Part shown: one piece after another, positions 27,090-36,839 of the stretch
Layout: every line of letters begins with the position of its first letter
Numbering within the stretch: the stretch's first letter is position 1
DNA from: Bacteroidales bacterium
Lineage (GTDB): Bacteria; Bacteroidota; Bacteroidia; Bacteroidales; F082
Assembly: GCA_018400955.1 (NCBI GenBank)
Contig: JAGYLH010000003.1
Coordinates: 1-64,000, forward strand
Reading direction: 5' to 3'
DNA: 64,000 nucleotides
The notes under the pieces: model-generated
Told to the model about the DNA's origin: nothing
Seen by the model: only the letters and a program-made list of their open reading frames with translations
Database searches by the model: none
Program-made: the position numbers and the translations under genes

Positions 27090-27965
27090 ATGACAGCCCC
27101 TGTAAAAGCAAATATAAGTCTGATTGACAAATCTTTCAGGGAAGACTATACGCGTAATTTCCATATGACCATTCAGCTTTCGCTGGATGGTTTTTCTTTT
27201 GCCATTTATGCTCCCGATAAGCGTCGATACGTAGGGTTGGAGGTTTACCGATTTCATGATTTTGCCGACGAAATAAGGCTTACAGCTGCCCTTGATGAAA
27301 TAATTATGTACAGACAATGGATTGCATATCCTTTTCAATCTGTAACTGTAATGGTAGAGCACACAGCCAATACCCTGGTGCCTGCACCGCTTTTCGATGA
27401 AAAGGAAAAAGGCAATTACCTGGCCTTTAGTCAGCAATACCATGATAATGCACGGATAGTTACGGATAAACTAAAGCATACAGATGCATTCAATGTGTAT
27501 TATCTGTCCAATGTGCTGGTTGAAAAAATAAAAGACTTGTGGGCCAATGCAAAAATTGTGCACCTTTCCTCAGTATTGCTAGAGAGTCTTGGTGTTCAAC
27601 ATAAAAATAAGCCAACAGATAATTTGGTTTTTCTGCATGTAAGGCATCGCACTTTTGACCTTGTGGTGTTGAAACAGGAAAAACTGAATTTCTATAATAA
27701 TTTCAGATTCAACACAAAAGAAGATTTTGCCTATTTCCTGCTATTTTCAATGGAGCAATTGCGCCTTAACCCCGAAACAGTTGATCTGGTGTTGTTTGGC
27801 AATATCGAAAACAGCTCAGAAATTTATGATATGTGTTGGCGTTATGTGCGCAACATCCGCTACATCGAGCGCAACAACAATGCCTTTGAGTACAGCTATG
27901 TGCTCGAGAGCTTGTTTTCGCATCAGTATTATCTCCTTTTCTATGCTTTGCAATGCGAATTATAA
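27090..27965 (+). CDS. DUF3822 family protein
   Basis: This 291-residue protein matches DUF3822 by its length, content and position next to rsmD, an arrangement common in Bacteroidetes. Visible features include LSLDGFSFAIYAPDKRRYVGLE near residues 30-50, VEHTANTLVPAPLFD, and a C-terminal VLFGNIENSSEIYDMCWRYV. The alternating beta-strand and LSLDG pattern is compatible with an actin/ASKHA-like fold, which is inference. No function is established. The last 13 bases overlap the start of rsmD, so the two are translationally coupled. Confidence 0.8.
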   Translation: MTAPVKANISLIDKSFREDYTRNFHMTIQLSLDGFSFAIYAPDKRRYVGLEVYRFHDFADEIRLTAALDEIIMYRQWIAYPFQSVTVMVEHTANTLVPAPLFDEKEKGNYLAFSQQYHDNARIVTDKLKHTDAFNVYYLSNVLVEKIKDLWANAKIVHLSSVLLESLGVQHKNKPTDNLVFLHVRHRTFDLVVLKQEKLNFYNNFRFNTKEDFAYFLLFSMEQLRLNPETVDLVLFGNIENSSEIYDMCWRYVRNIRYIERNNNAFEYSYVLESLFSHQYYLLFYALQCEL

Positions 27966-28504
27966 AAGGCCGTTTGCAGCGCAGGCTTATCCATGCACCC
28001 AGCAGTTTGCCCGTGAGGCCCACTACTGACCTGGCCAAGGAGAGTTTGTTTAATATTCTTGAGAACCGCATTGATTTTCAGGGTATAAAAGCACTTGACT
28101 TATTTGCCGGAACAGGAAATATAAGCTATGAATTGTATTCGCGTGGATGTGCACAGGTTACAGCAATTGACAACAATTACAGGTGTACAAATTTCATTAC
28201 CGAAATGGCGGCAAAATTTGAAATGGACACCTTGATAGTTGTTAAAGCAGATGTTTTCAGGTTTTTAAAGTCGAACAGGCAGCAGTATGATTTGGTTTTT
28301 GCCGACCCGCCTTATGATTCGGATTATTATCAGGACCTGGCACAAGCTATTTGCGAAAAGGATATGCTGTCGGAAGATGGGTGGCTCGTTATTGAACATC
28401 CAAAAAATATAGATTACCGGCAACTGCCAGCTTTTGTTGAATTAAGACGCTATGGTAAGGTCCATTTCAGCTTTTTTCAGCCACAAAAAAAACCGGCGCT
28501 TTAA
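27953..28504 (+). CDS. rsmD: 16S rRNA (guanine(966)-N2)-methyltransferase RsmD
   Basis: This 183-residue protein starts MRIIKGRLQRRLI and shows RPTTDLAKESLFNIL, the SAM-binding LDLFAGTGNISYEL and the N6/N2-methyltransferase catalytic motif DPPYDS (residues ~121-126, in FADPPYDSDYY). It matches RsmD, which methylates G966 of 16S rRNA during 30S assembly. The start codon lies inside the end of DUF3822. Its last codons overlap a terminator for the convergent DUF2795-type gene. Confidence 0.92.
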   Translation: MRIIKGRLQRRLIHAPSSLPVRPTTDLAKESLFNILENRIDFQGIKALDLFAGTGNISYELYSRGCAQVTAIDNNYRCTNFITEMAAKFEMDTLIVVKADVFRFLKSNRQQYDLVFADPPYDSDYYQDLAQAICEKDMLSEDGWLVIEHPKNIDYRQLPAFVELRRYGKVHFSFFQPQKKPAL

Positions 28505-28513
28505 GGCTCCGGT
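28492..28513 (-). terminator. Terminator of the DUF2795-type gene, inside the rsmD 3' end
   Basis: On the reverse strand, ACCGGAGC CTTAAA GCGCCGGT forms a stem with one mismatch and is followed by a run of eight T residues. It sits 31 bases past the stop of the reverse-strand gene ending at 28544. Confidence 0.65.
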
Positions 28514-28543
28514 CTGTCTAAGAAAGTGAAATTTTAACTGAAA

Positions 28544-28765
28544 TCAGTATTCGTCTTCGTGAAAAAAGAAATCCTCTTTTGTAGGATAGTCAGGCCAGAT
28601 GTCTTCAATGCGTTCGTAAACCTCGCCCTCGTCTTCCATTTCCTGAAAGTTTTCGATAACTTCTTGTGGTGCTCCCGACCGGATGGCCCACTCGAGCAAT
28701 TCATCACGGGTGGCTGGCCAAGGTGCATCTTCCAGTTTTGACGCAAGTTCTAATGTCCAATACAT
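28544..28765 (-). CDS. DUF2795 family small protein
   Basis: This 73-residue acidic protein begins MYWTLELASKLEDAPWPATR and contains DELLEWAIRSGAPQEVIENF, matching the DUF2795 small proteins found across Bacteroidetes. It ends with an acidic, aromatic tail (YPTKEDFFFHEDEY). No function is established. It is a monocistronic gene with a -7 box and a terminator of its own, convergent with rsmD. Confidence 0.85.
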   Translation of the reverse strand: MYWTLELASKLEDAPWPATRDELLEWAIRSGAPQEVIENFQEMEDEGEVYERIEDIWPDYPTKEDFFFHEDEY

Positions 28766-28793
28766 GGCTAAAAGTTTAGGTTATAATTTTTTG

Positions 28794-28801
28794 CAAAAGT
28801 A
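28794..28801 (-). promoter_or_regulatory. -7 box for DUF2795-type gene
   Basis: The reverse strand reads TACTTTTG, 29 bases upstream of the ATG at 28765. Confidence 0.55.
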
Positions 28802-28849
28802 ATTTTTTTTCGATTCAAGTCAAGTAAAATTTTCTAAACTTGGTTTGCT

Positions 28850-29416
28850 TTAAAATCGGGGCTTCCAGGGTGTTTCAATACTGGAAGTTAATTTTGTGAA
28901 ATAGCGGGCCAACACAAAAAAGTAATCCGAGAGCCGGTTGAGGTATTGCAAGTCAATGGCTGGCACCGGATGAGTTTCGGTCAGTTGTATGCTGATGCGC
29001 TCGGCGCGCCTGCATACAGTGCGGGCAATATGGCTGTAACTAACCAAAGGATGGCCACCCGGTAAAATAAAACTCGATAAGGGGGATAATTCCTCGTTCA
29101 TGCGGTCAATTTCATTTTCAAGGAGCTTCACATCCTCTTCAACCAAGGCAGGCAGTTTTCTCAAAACAGCTCCTTGCGGGTCTTCCGCCAGATGTGACTC
29201 CAGGGTAAACAATCGGTCTTGAATCTCTATAAGGATGTCGTTAAGTTGCCCGTCAATTGTGTTGTGGTCGCGTATAAGGCCAACAAAGGCATTCAGTTCA
29301 TCCACAGTACCGTAAGCCTCAATCCGGCTGTGATATTTGGGCACACGTGTGCCACCAATTAGTGAGGTCTGTCCTTTATCGCCTGTTCGCGTATAAATCT
29401 TCATTTCGTCGCTCAT
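28850..29416 (-). CDS. Cob(I)yrinic acid a,c-diamide adenosyltransferase, PduO type
   Basis: This 188-residue protein has the PduO/MMAB signature: N-terminal YTRTGDKGQTSLIGG for ATP binding, and RTVCRRAERISIQL in the C-terminal helical bundle, with FILPGGHPLVSYSH between. It transfers the adenosyl group from ATP to cob(I)alamin, making coenzyme B12. The length is standard for the family. No cobalamin synthesis genes lie nearby, so it probably serves salvage. The start could also be the in-frame ATG four codons downstream (29404). Confidence 0.92.
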   Translation of the reverse strand: MSDEMKIYTRTGDKGQTSLIGGTRVPKYHSRIEAYGTVDELNAFVGLIRDHNTIDGQLNDILIEIQDRLFTLESHLAEDPQGAVLRKLPALVEEDVKLLENEIDRMNEELSPLSSFILPGGHPLVSYSHIARTVCRRAERISIQLTETHPVPAIDLQYLNRLSDYFFVLARYFTKLTSSIETPWKPRF

Positions 29417-29530
29417 GTCAAGTCTTTCTGTTGTTTGTAATAGTAATGAATTAACACCAAAGCTTTAAAAAAATTGTGTCAGCTGGATGTAACAAAAAAT
29501 TCAGACAGATTGTTTGATCGAAAAAGTAAT

Positions 29531-30256
29531 TTACTTCATTTTGGATTTTAAAGAGATGGTCGCAATTTCAGTATTTACCTCGTCCGACTCAATCAGACCA
29601 TCCCTTAGGCGTATGATACGGTGGGCGTGTTTGGCTATTTCTTCCTCGTGCGTAACGACAATGATGGTGTTGCCTTTGTGGTGAATTTCTTCGAGCAAGC
29701 CCATAATTTCAACAGAAGTTTTGGAGTCGAGGTTTCCGGTAGGCTCATCAGCAAGCAAAATTGAAGGCTGATTAACCAAGGCACGGGCAATGGCTACACG
29801 TTGCCGTTGCCCTCCCGAAAGCTCATTGGGCTTGTGTTTCATGCGGTCGGTCAGTTGCACATCTGCCAGCACTTTTTCGGCCACTTCAATGCGCTTGGCT
29901 TTTCCCACACCGGCATAAACCAGTGGCAACATTACATTTTCAAGTGCTGTTGACCGGGGTAAAAGGTTAAAAGTTTGAAAAATAAAACCAATCTCTTTAT
30001 TTCGGATTTCGGCCAGCTCGTTATCGCCCAATATACTTACGTCCTGTCCGTTCAGCTCGTAGCGGCCCGAAGTGGGGGTGTCCAGGCATCCGAGAAGGTT
30101 CATCAGGGTAGATTTGCCCGATCCGGAGGGACCCATTAAGGCTACGTACTCATTCCTGTTGATTTCCAGATCGATCGTGCGTAATGCGCGTACGGTTTCT
30201 GAGCCTACACGAAAATGACGTGATATTTTTTCGAGTTTGATAACTTGATTTTCCAT
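29531..30256 (-). CDS. ABC transporter ATP-binding protein, LolD/MacB type
   Basis: About 241 residues with Walker [11 protein letters not shown] loop [11 protein letters not shown], signature [15 protein letters not shown], Walker [13 protein letters not shown] and H loop VVTHEEEIA. The family pairs with MacB/LolE/FtsX-type permeases in lipoprotein release or export. No permease gene is adjacent, so its partner is encoded elsewhere. The open frame extends to 30277, but a -7 box at 30279-30286 predicts transcription starting near 30272, so ATG 30256 (MENQVIKL) is preferred. Confidence 0.88.
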   Translation of the reverse strand: MENQVIKLEKISRHFRVGSETVRALRTIDLEINRNEYVALMGPSGSGKSTLMNLLGCLDTPTSGRYELNGQDVSILGDNELAEIRNKEIGFIFQTFNLLPRSTALENVMLPLVYAGVGKAKRIEVAEKVLADVQLTDRMKHKPNELSGGQRQRVAIARALVNQPSILLADEPTGNLDSKTSVEIMGLLEEIHHKGNTIIVVTHEEEIAKHAHRIIRLRDGLIESDEVNTEIATISLKSKMK

Positions 30257-30278
30257 GAAATGTCTGTTTTGAGCCACA

Positions 30279-30286
30279 CAAAAGTA
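30279..30286 (-). promoter_or_regulatory. -7 box for ABC ATPase gene
   Basis: The reverse strand reads TACTTTTG. It lies 22 bases before ATG 30256 and argues against the longer frame from 30277. Confidence 0.5.
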
Positions 30287-30297
30287 ACAAACAATCC

Positions 30298-31098
30298 TTA
30301 CATGCGTAAGGCAAATTCTTGTTTGCTCACACCATTTAGGAAGAAAACCATTCCCAGATGGAAAAAATCGAGGCTAATGCTCACTTTGGGGTGCTTTTTG
30401 ATTTCATTCCATGCCGAAACCATCTCCTCTGATGCATAAATATCATCAAAAATGAAAATACTTTTTTCGTGTGCTTTTTCCAGACACTGCTTGAAATACC
30501 TGATGGTAGGGTTTTTCCGGTGGTTTCCATCAAAATAAACCAGGTCAACTTTACCCATCTGGTTCAAAACGGGCTGCAATTCAACATCGAAATTACCAAT
30601 AACCTGATCAATATTAGTAAGGTCAAATTTAATAAAATTACTTTGAGCTACAGAAGCCACCGAAGCACAACCTTCAATTGTTATCAGCTTGCCGTTGGGA
30701 TTGCCCATTGCCAAAGGAATACTCCCCAAGCCGACCGAAGTGCCTAATTCCAACATTTGGGAAGGGCTAAAAAATTTAACTACTTTGTAAAGCAAAGCCG
30801 CTTCCCGCAGGCCTGAGCTCCGCTTTTTTGCCAATTTATTGACTGCTATACGATAAGTAATGAATTTCTTTTTGCCCGAAGCAGCCCCAAAATCTACTGT
30901 TTCTATTACGTTTTTATTGGTAAAGTTGCGCTTGCGGGCTTGCTTAAAAACCTTACAAGCTTCATGAGGCTTCTTATCATGAATGATGTTTGTAATAAAG
31001 TCATACACAAATGGTGAGTGTATGCTGTGTTTGCCTTTGCGGCGCATTAAAAAAGATAAATAGCTATTTACCTTTATGAGGTAATTATTCATAAACAA
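30298..31098 (-). CDS. Class I SAM-dependent O-methyltransferase
   Basis: This 266-residue protein shows a SAM motif I region [18 protein letters not shown], an acidic motif (TIEGCASVA) and a motif [17 protein letters not shown] that places the metal-binding acidic residue as in class I O-methyltransferases such as catechol-type enzymes. The N-terminus ([24 protein letters not shown]) is a Bacteroidetes-specific extension. Substrate unknown. It lies just upstream of the ABC ATPase but each has its own -7 box. Confidence 0.8.
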   Translation of the reverse strand: MFMNNYLIKVNSYLSFLMRRKGKHSIHSPFVYDFITNIIHDKKPHEACKVFKQARKRNFTNKNVIETVDFGAASGKKKFITYRIAVNKLAKKRSSGLREAALLYKVVKFFSPSQMLELGTSVGLGSIPLAMGNPNGKLITIEGCASVASVAQSNFIKFDLTNIDQVIGNFDVELQPVLNQMGKVDLVYFDGNHRKNPTIRYFKQCLEKAHEKSIFIFDDIYASEEMVSAWNEIKKHPKVSISLDFFHLGMVFFLNGVSKQEFALRM

Positions 31099-31156
31099 CT
31101 ATACTTGGTGATAAACGCAGCTGAGAATGAAATTTGGTTGAGTTGATATTCATTTG

Positions 31157-31164
31157 CAAAGATA
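31157..31164 (-). promoter_or_regulatory. -7 box for O-methyltransferase gene
   Basis: The reverse strand reads TATCTTTG, 58 bases upstream of the ATG at 31098 and inside the 3' flank of the next gene. Confidence 0.4.
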
Positions 31165-31217
31165 TACAAAAACAGTTTGGAAAGCAATTAACAAGAGTAT
31201 TAATAGAAATGCAGGTT

Positions 31218-32783
31218 TCATTCAAAAGCCAGCTTATTGATGTAAAAAACAGTTCGCAGATTATTATTGGTAAGCCTGTTATTTGCAATCTGCTGATAAC
31301 CGAATGCCAGGTAATACTGCTCGTACCAATGGACGATCCGGCTGAAAGTTTCCTGCTGAATACGGTCGGTTGGGTAGAAAGTTTCGTTACGAATCTGTTC
31401 AACTTTTCCAATTACTTCTCCTTCATCAATAAGTTTGGATGTGATACGGCCATTGGTGTTATAAACCATTATGATCCCTGTGGAATCAGTTTGGGCCCAT
31501 ACATGTTGGTCCAATTGTGGGCTGAGCAATTCACGCAATTCAAAATCATTGTTCCACAAGAGGTTGCCCTCGGTATTGAAGCCTGCAAGTAAATAATTGA
31601 AGAAGTTGTAGCCTTCAAAAATGGTATAAGTATAGGGGATAGGCCTGCCGTAAAAATCGTAATCCATGCGTGTTTCGGTGCGGTACTGTGGCCTGTAGGC
31701 TTCAGCACTGTATATTAATTGTCCGTTGTGTTGGGTAAGTTGAGGGTTGTAAAACTGAAAGGCCACATTGATTGGAACTTCATCCGACTTGCGCCTGCTG
31801 CGCGATTGACGCTGCCTGGCACGCATCAAATCATATACCGATAAGGAGGAGTATATATTATCGAAACTACTGAAATCAAAATGGGCAATTTCAACCTCTT
31901 TGTCTTGTGCCAATTTCATAAAGAAAAACCCTGAAGCCTCATTTTGCGCATCGGCCTGACCTTCGCGGATACGTCTGTCTCGCCTGTCAGGATCGTTATA
32001 ACTCCCTATTGCAATCAGCTGATTCTCTTGGTGTAAGTGGAGTACATAGGAGTGCAAAAACCGCTGCTGTTCATCAGCATATTGCTTGCGGAAGTTTTCA
32101 TTGCCATTGGAGTCGAGTACAATAAATAAATCTGAATCAAACGAATTGCCCTGATAAAGTTTGGCTGCAACCAGAAACATTCCTGTGTGCCGGTCAAGGG
32201 CAGCTTGTTGTAAAATCACTTGATTTTCAACTTGCAGGGACACAGATTTAATGGTGCCATCCCCAAGATTCAGCATCAATATGTCTGCCTGATAGCGAGG
32301 TAAGTTAATGGCAATCAAAGCATAATGACTTCCTGTTTCAAAGCCTGCAATTTCAGCCTTTTCGGGCAGGCTGCCACTCATAAGGTTAAATGATTCTTTT
32401 TCGATATCGTAAATAAGCAACTGAAATCCTGACTGTCCTGCTGATTTGCTGTTGCGTATCGAAAAAAGGAAATACACCTTGTTTTGCACCTTTCTCTTTT
32501 GCTCGAAAACCATCCCATCAGCTAAGGCAACAAACTGCAGCCAGCTTTCCTCCATTTGTGTATCATATAGATTGAAATACCATTTTCTGTGGCCATTTTC
32601 ATTGAGTTCATTGCTTTCGTAGAACAACAAAAAGCCATGGCTGTGCAAAGGTTCAAGATGGTAAACGCGTGTATCAATGCGTGCAGGCAGCTCAATACGC
32701 AGTGGTCTTTGGGCGGTCAATACGGGCAAATGCATAACCAGCATCAATATGAATACTGTCAAATTGCGCATTGGTTTATGCAT
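31218..32783 (-). CDS. Secreted protein of unknown function
   Basis: About 521 residues with a signal peptide (residues 5-23, cleavage after LTA). The mature part is rich in beta strands with regularly placed aromatic residues (for example HSHGFLLFYESNELN, YALIAINLPRYQADILML, LFIVLDSNGNENFRKQY), as in WD40-like beta-propeller proteins, but no repeat is exact. A basic linker, RQRQSRSRRKSDE, occurs around residue 330. I do not recognise a family. The open frame extends to 32810; the shorter start gives a better signal peptide. Confidence 0.6.
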   Translation of the reverse strand: MHKPMRNLTVFILMLVMHLPVLTAQRPLRIELPARIDTRVYHLEPLHSHGFLLFYESNELNENGHRKWYFNLYDTQMEESWLQFVALADGMVFEQKRKVQNKVYFLFSIRNSKSAGQSGFQLLIYDIEKESFNLMSGSLPEKAEIAGFETGSHYALIAINLPRYQADILMLNLGDGTIKSVSLQVENQVILQQAALDRHTGMFLVAAKLYQGNSFDSDLFIVLDSNGNENFRKQYADEQQRFLHSYVLHLHQENQLIAIGSYNDPDRRDRRIREGQADAQNEASGFFFMKLAQDKEVEIAHFDFSSFDNIYSSLSVYDLMRARQRQSRSRRKSDEVPINVAFQFYNPQLTQHNGQLIYSAEAYRPQYRTETRMDYDFYGRPIPYTYTIFEGYNFFNYLLAGFNTEGNLLWNNDFELRELLSPQLDQHVWAQTDSTGIIMVYNTNGRITSKLIDEGEVIGKVEQIRNETFYPTDRIQQETFSRIVHWYEQYYLAFGYQQIANNRLTNNNLRTVFYINKLAFE

Positions 32784-32833
32784 TGATTTGCTTATTGTGT
32801 ATTTCACCATGGTAAACCATTGTATATTGCTTG

Positions 32834-32841
32834 CAAAAATA
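32834..32841 (-). promoter_or_regulatory. -7 box for the 31218-32783 gene
   Basis: The reverse strand reads TATTTTTG, 50 bases upstream of ATG 32783. Confidence 0.45.
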
Positions 32842-32916
32842 ATAGCTTTACCAACACCCGGAGTTCCTTTGGCTGGTAAAGCTATCTAAACAAAATTTAT
32901 TTCAGCTCAGATCAGC

Positions 32917-34446
32917 TTACTTTATTTGAACCCTGGAATATTGGATTTCACCAGACTGAAGTTCCAAGCGTAAAATATACGTTCCTGCCTGAACATGCGA
33001 AACACCAATCCGGGTACTACCAGAACCTATTTTTTCATGATGTACAATTCTGCCGGCCATGTCAAGTACTGACAATTCTGCACTTACTTTTGTTTCAACA
33101 TATACAACATCCTTTGCGGGGTTTGGATATACGTTAAAGGAAGTTGCATCAAGCTGGTTCAAGCCAACAGGTTCACCATTTACGAAGAGTTCATCGATTT
33201 GCCACCATCGGTAAGTGCCTGGATTATATTGGTACTTGAAACCAATAAAAACTTGTTCTCTGCTAACATTCGACAGGTCGATTGTGCCTGAAGATGCCCA
33301 AGTTTCTTCAGCTGTTGGCTGCGTAAAGGGCAACTCAGTCCAATCATAATCAGCAGGATTTCCTACTCCGGGATAGTTTAAAGAATAATACAGCTTCAGG
33401 TAGTTTTCGTCATCATCTTCACCAAAGCGATACCATGATTCAAAAATCATGGTCCCAAAAAGGTAATTACCAAAATCGATTCCCGGTAAAATCAGCCAGT
33501 CAATTTCCACATCACCTGAATTGTGACCATTCATCTGGGCCCATTCATTGTTATTCCATAACCATGTTTTGGTATCGCCCGAAACGCTGTGCACATAGCA
33601 TTTGCCTAAACCATCATCAAACGATTCGCTATAAGGCAGATCAGTGAATGAAGGTTCTACAAAAGTGTAAACGGCAGTGGCTATAATGCTTGGATTGTGA
33701 TCAGGAGCGTAGGCTTTGGCTTTTAAGGTGGTGTTTGAAGAAATTGCAATTGCACCGGCATATACTGTGCTGCTTTGATCGGGGTCGTCGCCGTCGGTGG
33801 TGTAATAGATGGTTGCGTCTTCGGTAGTTGTTGTTATTTCAACAGTTATCGGATTAAAATAAGTACCTGTTCCAGGCATTATAACAGGTATGGCAACAGT
33901 TGGTGTGTCACCGAAATCGGTCAACAAAATATCATCGATATTGAGCCTGCGGTTTGCGGTTCCATCTTCTATAGCTCTTTTAATACGGATGCTAACATTG
34001 CCGTCAACATTAACAGCAGCAACAAACTGTTGTACTTCGTCGGAAGCAGGTGCAGTAAAATCATCGCCAACTTGCACCCAACTGGTACCTTGGTTAATAC
34101 TGTACTCAACTTTCCAGTCAACCTGGGCATCTGTTCCGTAACGACGATAGTAAAAACTAATTTCGCCAAGGCCATTGGGTTTGCTTTGCAACATGGTCAT
34201 CGATGAGGTGGCATATCCACGCAGGCGTGCCGAACGTTCACCAAATTTGAAATCGGCTTCCAGATTGCCAATTAATGCTTCGGTCATGTCCCAGTCTAAA
34301 CCGCTCAGGTTTACGGTGCCTGATGCGTAGGCAGGTTTAATTTCGTCTTCACCTTCAAAATTAACAAGGTATTGCCCCTGCAAGCTAAAAGCAAAAGTGA
34401 GTGCAAGCAGCAGCAAAATTTTCTTTAAATGAGTAAAATTTTTCAT
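32917..34446 (-). CDS. T9SS-secreted protein with chitobiase-type C-domain
   Basis: This 509-residue protein has a signal peptide (about 1-24). The N-terminal ~170 residues form a carbohydrate-binding-like beta sandwich (STSWVQVGDDFTAPASDEVQ). Residues ~185-270 match a chitobiase/beta-hexosaminidase C-terminal-type domain (VEITTTTEDATIYYTTDGDD, ALKAKAYA-like). The middle region has a CleavedAdhesin-like jelly roll with PYSESFDDG, and the end is a type A T9SS sorting tail (FNVYPNPAKDVVYVE ... HVQAGTYILRL). The protein is exported by type IX secretion; no catalytic domain is evident. Confidence 0.85.
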   Translation of the reverse strand: MKNFTHLKKILLLLALTFAFSLQGQYLVNFEGEDEIKPAYASGTVNLSGLDWDMTEALIGNLEADFKFGERSARLRGYATSSMTMLQSKPNGLGEISFYYRRYGTDAQVDWKVEYSINQGTSWVQVGDDFTAPASDEVQQFVAAVNVDGNVSIRIKRAIEDGTANRRLNIDDILLTDFGDTPTVAIPVIMPGTGTYFNPITVEITTTTEDATIYYTTDGDDPDQSSTVYAGAIAISSNTTLKAKAYAPDHNPSIIATAVYTFVEPSFTDLPYSESFDDGLGKCYVHSVSGDTKTWLWNNNEWAQMNGHNSGDVEIDWLILPGIDFGNYLFGTMIFESWYRFGEDDDENYLKLYYSLNYPGVGNPADYDWTELPFTQPTAEETWASSGTIDLSNVSREQVFIGFKYQYNPGTYRWWQIDELFVNGEPVGLNQLDATSFNVYPNPAKDVVYVETKVSAELSVLDMAGRIVHHEKIGSGSTRIGVSHVQAGTYILRLELQSGEIQYSRVQIK

Positions 34447-34545
34447 AGTTTAAATGTTTGTTGAATTAAATGCTTTGTTTCCGTTGGTAAAATTAAGGTT
34501 TTATTTTTGGGTGACTCTTTGACTCCCTCAAAATTAACAAAAAAT

Positions 34546-34574
34546 AAAACCGGCTGCACGAGACAGCCGGTTTT
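34546..34574 (-). terminator. Rho-independent terminator of dnaK
   Basis: AAAACCGGCTG (34546-34556) pairs perfectly with CAGCCGGTTTT (34564-34574) around a 7-base loop. On the reverse strand the stem is followed by a TTTTATTTTTT run, 30 bases after the dnaK stop. Confidence 0.85.
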
Positions 34575-34603
34575 GTGTATATAATGAGTTGTGAAAACAC
34601 AAC

Positions 34604-36526
34604 CTATTTTTTGTCGTCAACTTCTTCAAAATCAACGTCGGTAACTTCATCGTCACCTCCGCCCTTTTGATCAGCAGGGCCATCCTGGGCCTGACCGGCA
34701 GGATCTTGTGCCCCACCTTCGGCTTGGGTGTTTTTGTACATTTCCTCACTGGCTGATTGCCATATTCCATTCAACTTGGTCATGGCAGCATCAACTGCAG
34801 TCAGGTCCTGGGCTTTGTGGGCATTTCGCAGTTCTTCCAAAGCCGATTCAATTTCGGTTTTCTTTTCAGCAGGAAGCTTGTCGCCATAATCCTTCAATTG
34901 TTTCTCTGTTTGGAAGATGAGGCCATCAGCGGCATTGAGCTTATCCACTTTTTCGCGTTCACGCTTATCTGTTTCAGCATTGGAAGTGGCTTCGTCTTTC
35001 ATGCGTTGTATTTCTGCATCAGACAAACCTGAAGAGGCTTCGATTCGGATACTTTGTGTTTTTCCGGTAGCTTTGTCCTTGGCTGAAACGTTGAGGATAC
35101 CGTTCGAGTCGATGTCGAAAGTAACTTCGACTTGCGGAACACCACGTGGTGATGGCGGAATGCCGTCGAGGTGAAAGCGTCCGATGCTTTTGTTTTGATT
35201 AGCCATTGGCCGCTCACCTTGCAGTACGTGAATTTCAACAGAAGGCTGATTGTCAGAAGCAGTTGAAAAAGTTTCTGATTTCTTGGTCGGGATTGTTGTG
35301 TTGGATTCAATCAGACGTGTCATTACGCCTCCAAGTGTTTCAATACCAAGTGATAATGGTGTAACGTCGAGCAAGAGTACATCTTTTACTTCACCTGTTA
35401 ATACACCACCCTGAATAGCTGCACCAATGGCAACTACCTCATCAGGATTTACTCCTTTTGAAGGTTCTTTACCAAAGAATTCCTTAACTATTTTTTGAAT
35501 TGCTGGAATACGGGTTGAGCCACCAACCAGGATTACTTCGTCCACGTCTGCGGCTTTCATACCGGCATCTGACAAGGCTTTACGGCAAGGTTCAATTGTT
35601 GCACGGATCAGGCTGTCAGTTAGTTGCTCAAACTTTGAACGACTTAATTTACGCACCAAGTGTTTTGGCACACCGTCAACAGGCATAATATAGGGCAGGT
35701 TGATCTCAGTTTCATTTGAGCTTGACAATTCGATTTTGGCTTTTTCAGAGGCTTCTTTGAGTCTTTGAAGTGCCATGGGGTCTTTGCGCAAGTCGGGGCC
35801 TTCGTCTTTTTTGAATTCCTCGGCCAGCCAATTGATAATTTTTTCATCAAAGTCATCGCCACCAAGGTGTGTATCCCCGTTGGTTGATTTTACTTCGAAC
35901 ACGCCATCGCCCATTTCAAGGATGGATATGTCAAAAGTGCCGCCACCAAGGTCAAAAACTGCAACCTTCACATCGTTTGATTTCCGGTCGAGGCCATAGG
36001 CCAATGCAGCAGCTGTTGGCTCATTGATAATACGTTTAACGGTAAGGCCGGCAATTTCGCCCGCTTCTTTTGTGGCCTGACGCTGCGAGTCGCTAAAATA
36101 AGCCGGTACGGTAATAACGGCTTCCGTAACGGTTTGGCCTAAATAATCTTCAGCAGTTTTTTTCATTTTCTGCAACACCATGGCCGAAATTTCCTGAGGT
36201 GTATATTTTCGGTCATCAATCTGAACGCGAGGAGTGTTGTTTTCGCCTTTTACCACAACATAAGGAACTCGGTCCTTTTCTTTGGTAACCCGGTCGAATG
36301 TTTCGCCCATAAAACGCTTGATTGAATACACTGTTTTGGTAGGATTTGTAATTGCCTGGCGCTTGGCCGGGTCGCCTACCTTGCGCTCACCGTTTTCAGT
36401 GAATGCAACTATGGAAGGGGTCGTACGTCTTCCTTCGCTATTAGGAATAACAACTGGCTCGTTGCCTTCCATTACTGCAACGCAAGAGTTGGTCGTTCCC
36501 AAGTCAATTCCTATGATTTTTCCCAT
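34604..36526 (-). CDS. dnaK: Molecular chaperone DnaK (Hsp70)
   Basis: This 640-residue protein shows the Hsp70 signatures [17 protein letters not shown] (residues 4-20), [19 protein letters not shown] and [14 protein letters not shown] in the ATPase domain, the linker [19 protein letters not shown], the substrate-binding domain, and a C-terminal lid ending [14 protein letters not shown]. The length is typical for bacterial DnaK. dnaJ and grpE are not adjacent. The terminator at 34546 closes the transcript; the 313-base upstream region has no gene and no clear TAnnTTTG box, so its control element was not identified. Confidence 0.97.
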   Translation of the reverse strand: MGKIIGIDLGTTNSCVAVMEGNEPVVIPNSEGRRTTPSIVAFTENGERKVGDPAKRQAITNPTKTVYSIKRFMGETFDRVTKEKDRVPYVVVKGENNTPRVQIDDRKYTPQEISAMVLQKMKKTAEDYLGQTVTEAVITVPAYFSDSQRQATKEAGEIAGLTVKRIINEPTAAALAYGLDRKSNDVKVAVFDLGGGTFDISILEMGDGVFEVKSTNGDTHLGGDDFDEKIINWLAEEFKKDEGPDLRKDPMALQRLKEASEKAKIELSSSNETEINLPYIMPVDGVPKHLVRKLSRSKFEQLTDSLIRATIEPCRKALSDAGMKAADVDEVILVGGSTRIPAIQKIVKEFFGKEPSKGVNPDEVVAIGAAIQGGVLTGEVKDVLLLDVTPLSLGIETLGGVMTRLIESNTTIPTKKSETFSTASDNQPSVEIHVLQGERPMANQNKSIGRFHLDGIPPSPRGVPQVEVTFDIDSNGILNVSAKDKATGKTQSIRIEASSGLSDAEIQRMKDEATSNAETDKREREKVDKLNAADGLIFQTEKQLKDYGDKLPAEKKTEIESALEELRNAHKAQDLTAVDAAMTKLNGIWQSASEEMYKNTQAEGGAQDPAGQAQDGPADQKGGGDDEVTDVDFEEVDDKK

Positions 36527-36839
36527 TGTTTATCCTCCTTATTAAAAATGATATTAAAGTTTAAATTCTTTTTTAGTTTGTACTTCAGCAGGAAATTGGC
36601 AATCATTATGCCAAAGGCTGATAGGCAAGTTGTATCAGAGAAAGCTGCCAATTAATAAGTAATTGTATTTCGAATAAAATACTATATATCAAAAATATAG
36701 GGTGTTTTTATTGAAGCTGAAACAGACTTCTGTTTACTGACACATTTCAGGTGACAAAAAGGCAGGAATGGAAATTTTGGTATTTAAGGCGATTTAAAGA
36801 CTGTTAATTTTCAACTTCCGGATTTATTATTGCGTCATT
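36527..36839. other. Intergenic region upstream of dnaK
   Basis: No gene or hairpin was seen in these 313 bases. A purine-rich ribosome-binding-like stretch (reverse strand AAGGAGGA) sits at about 36534-36541, immediately before the dnaK ATG, unusual here because most genes in the window lack a strong Shine-Dalgarno. Confidence 0.5.
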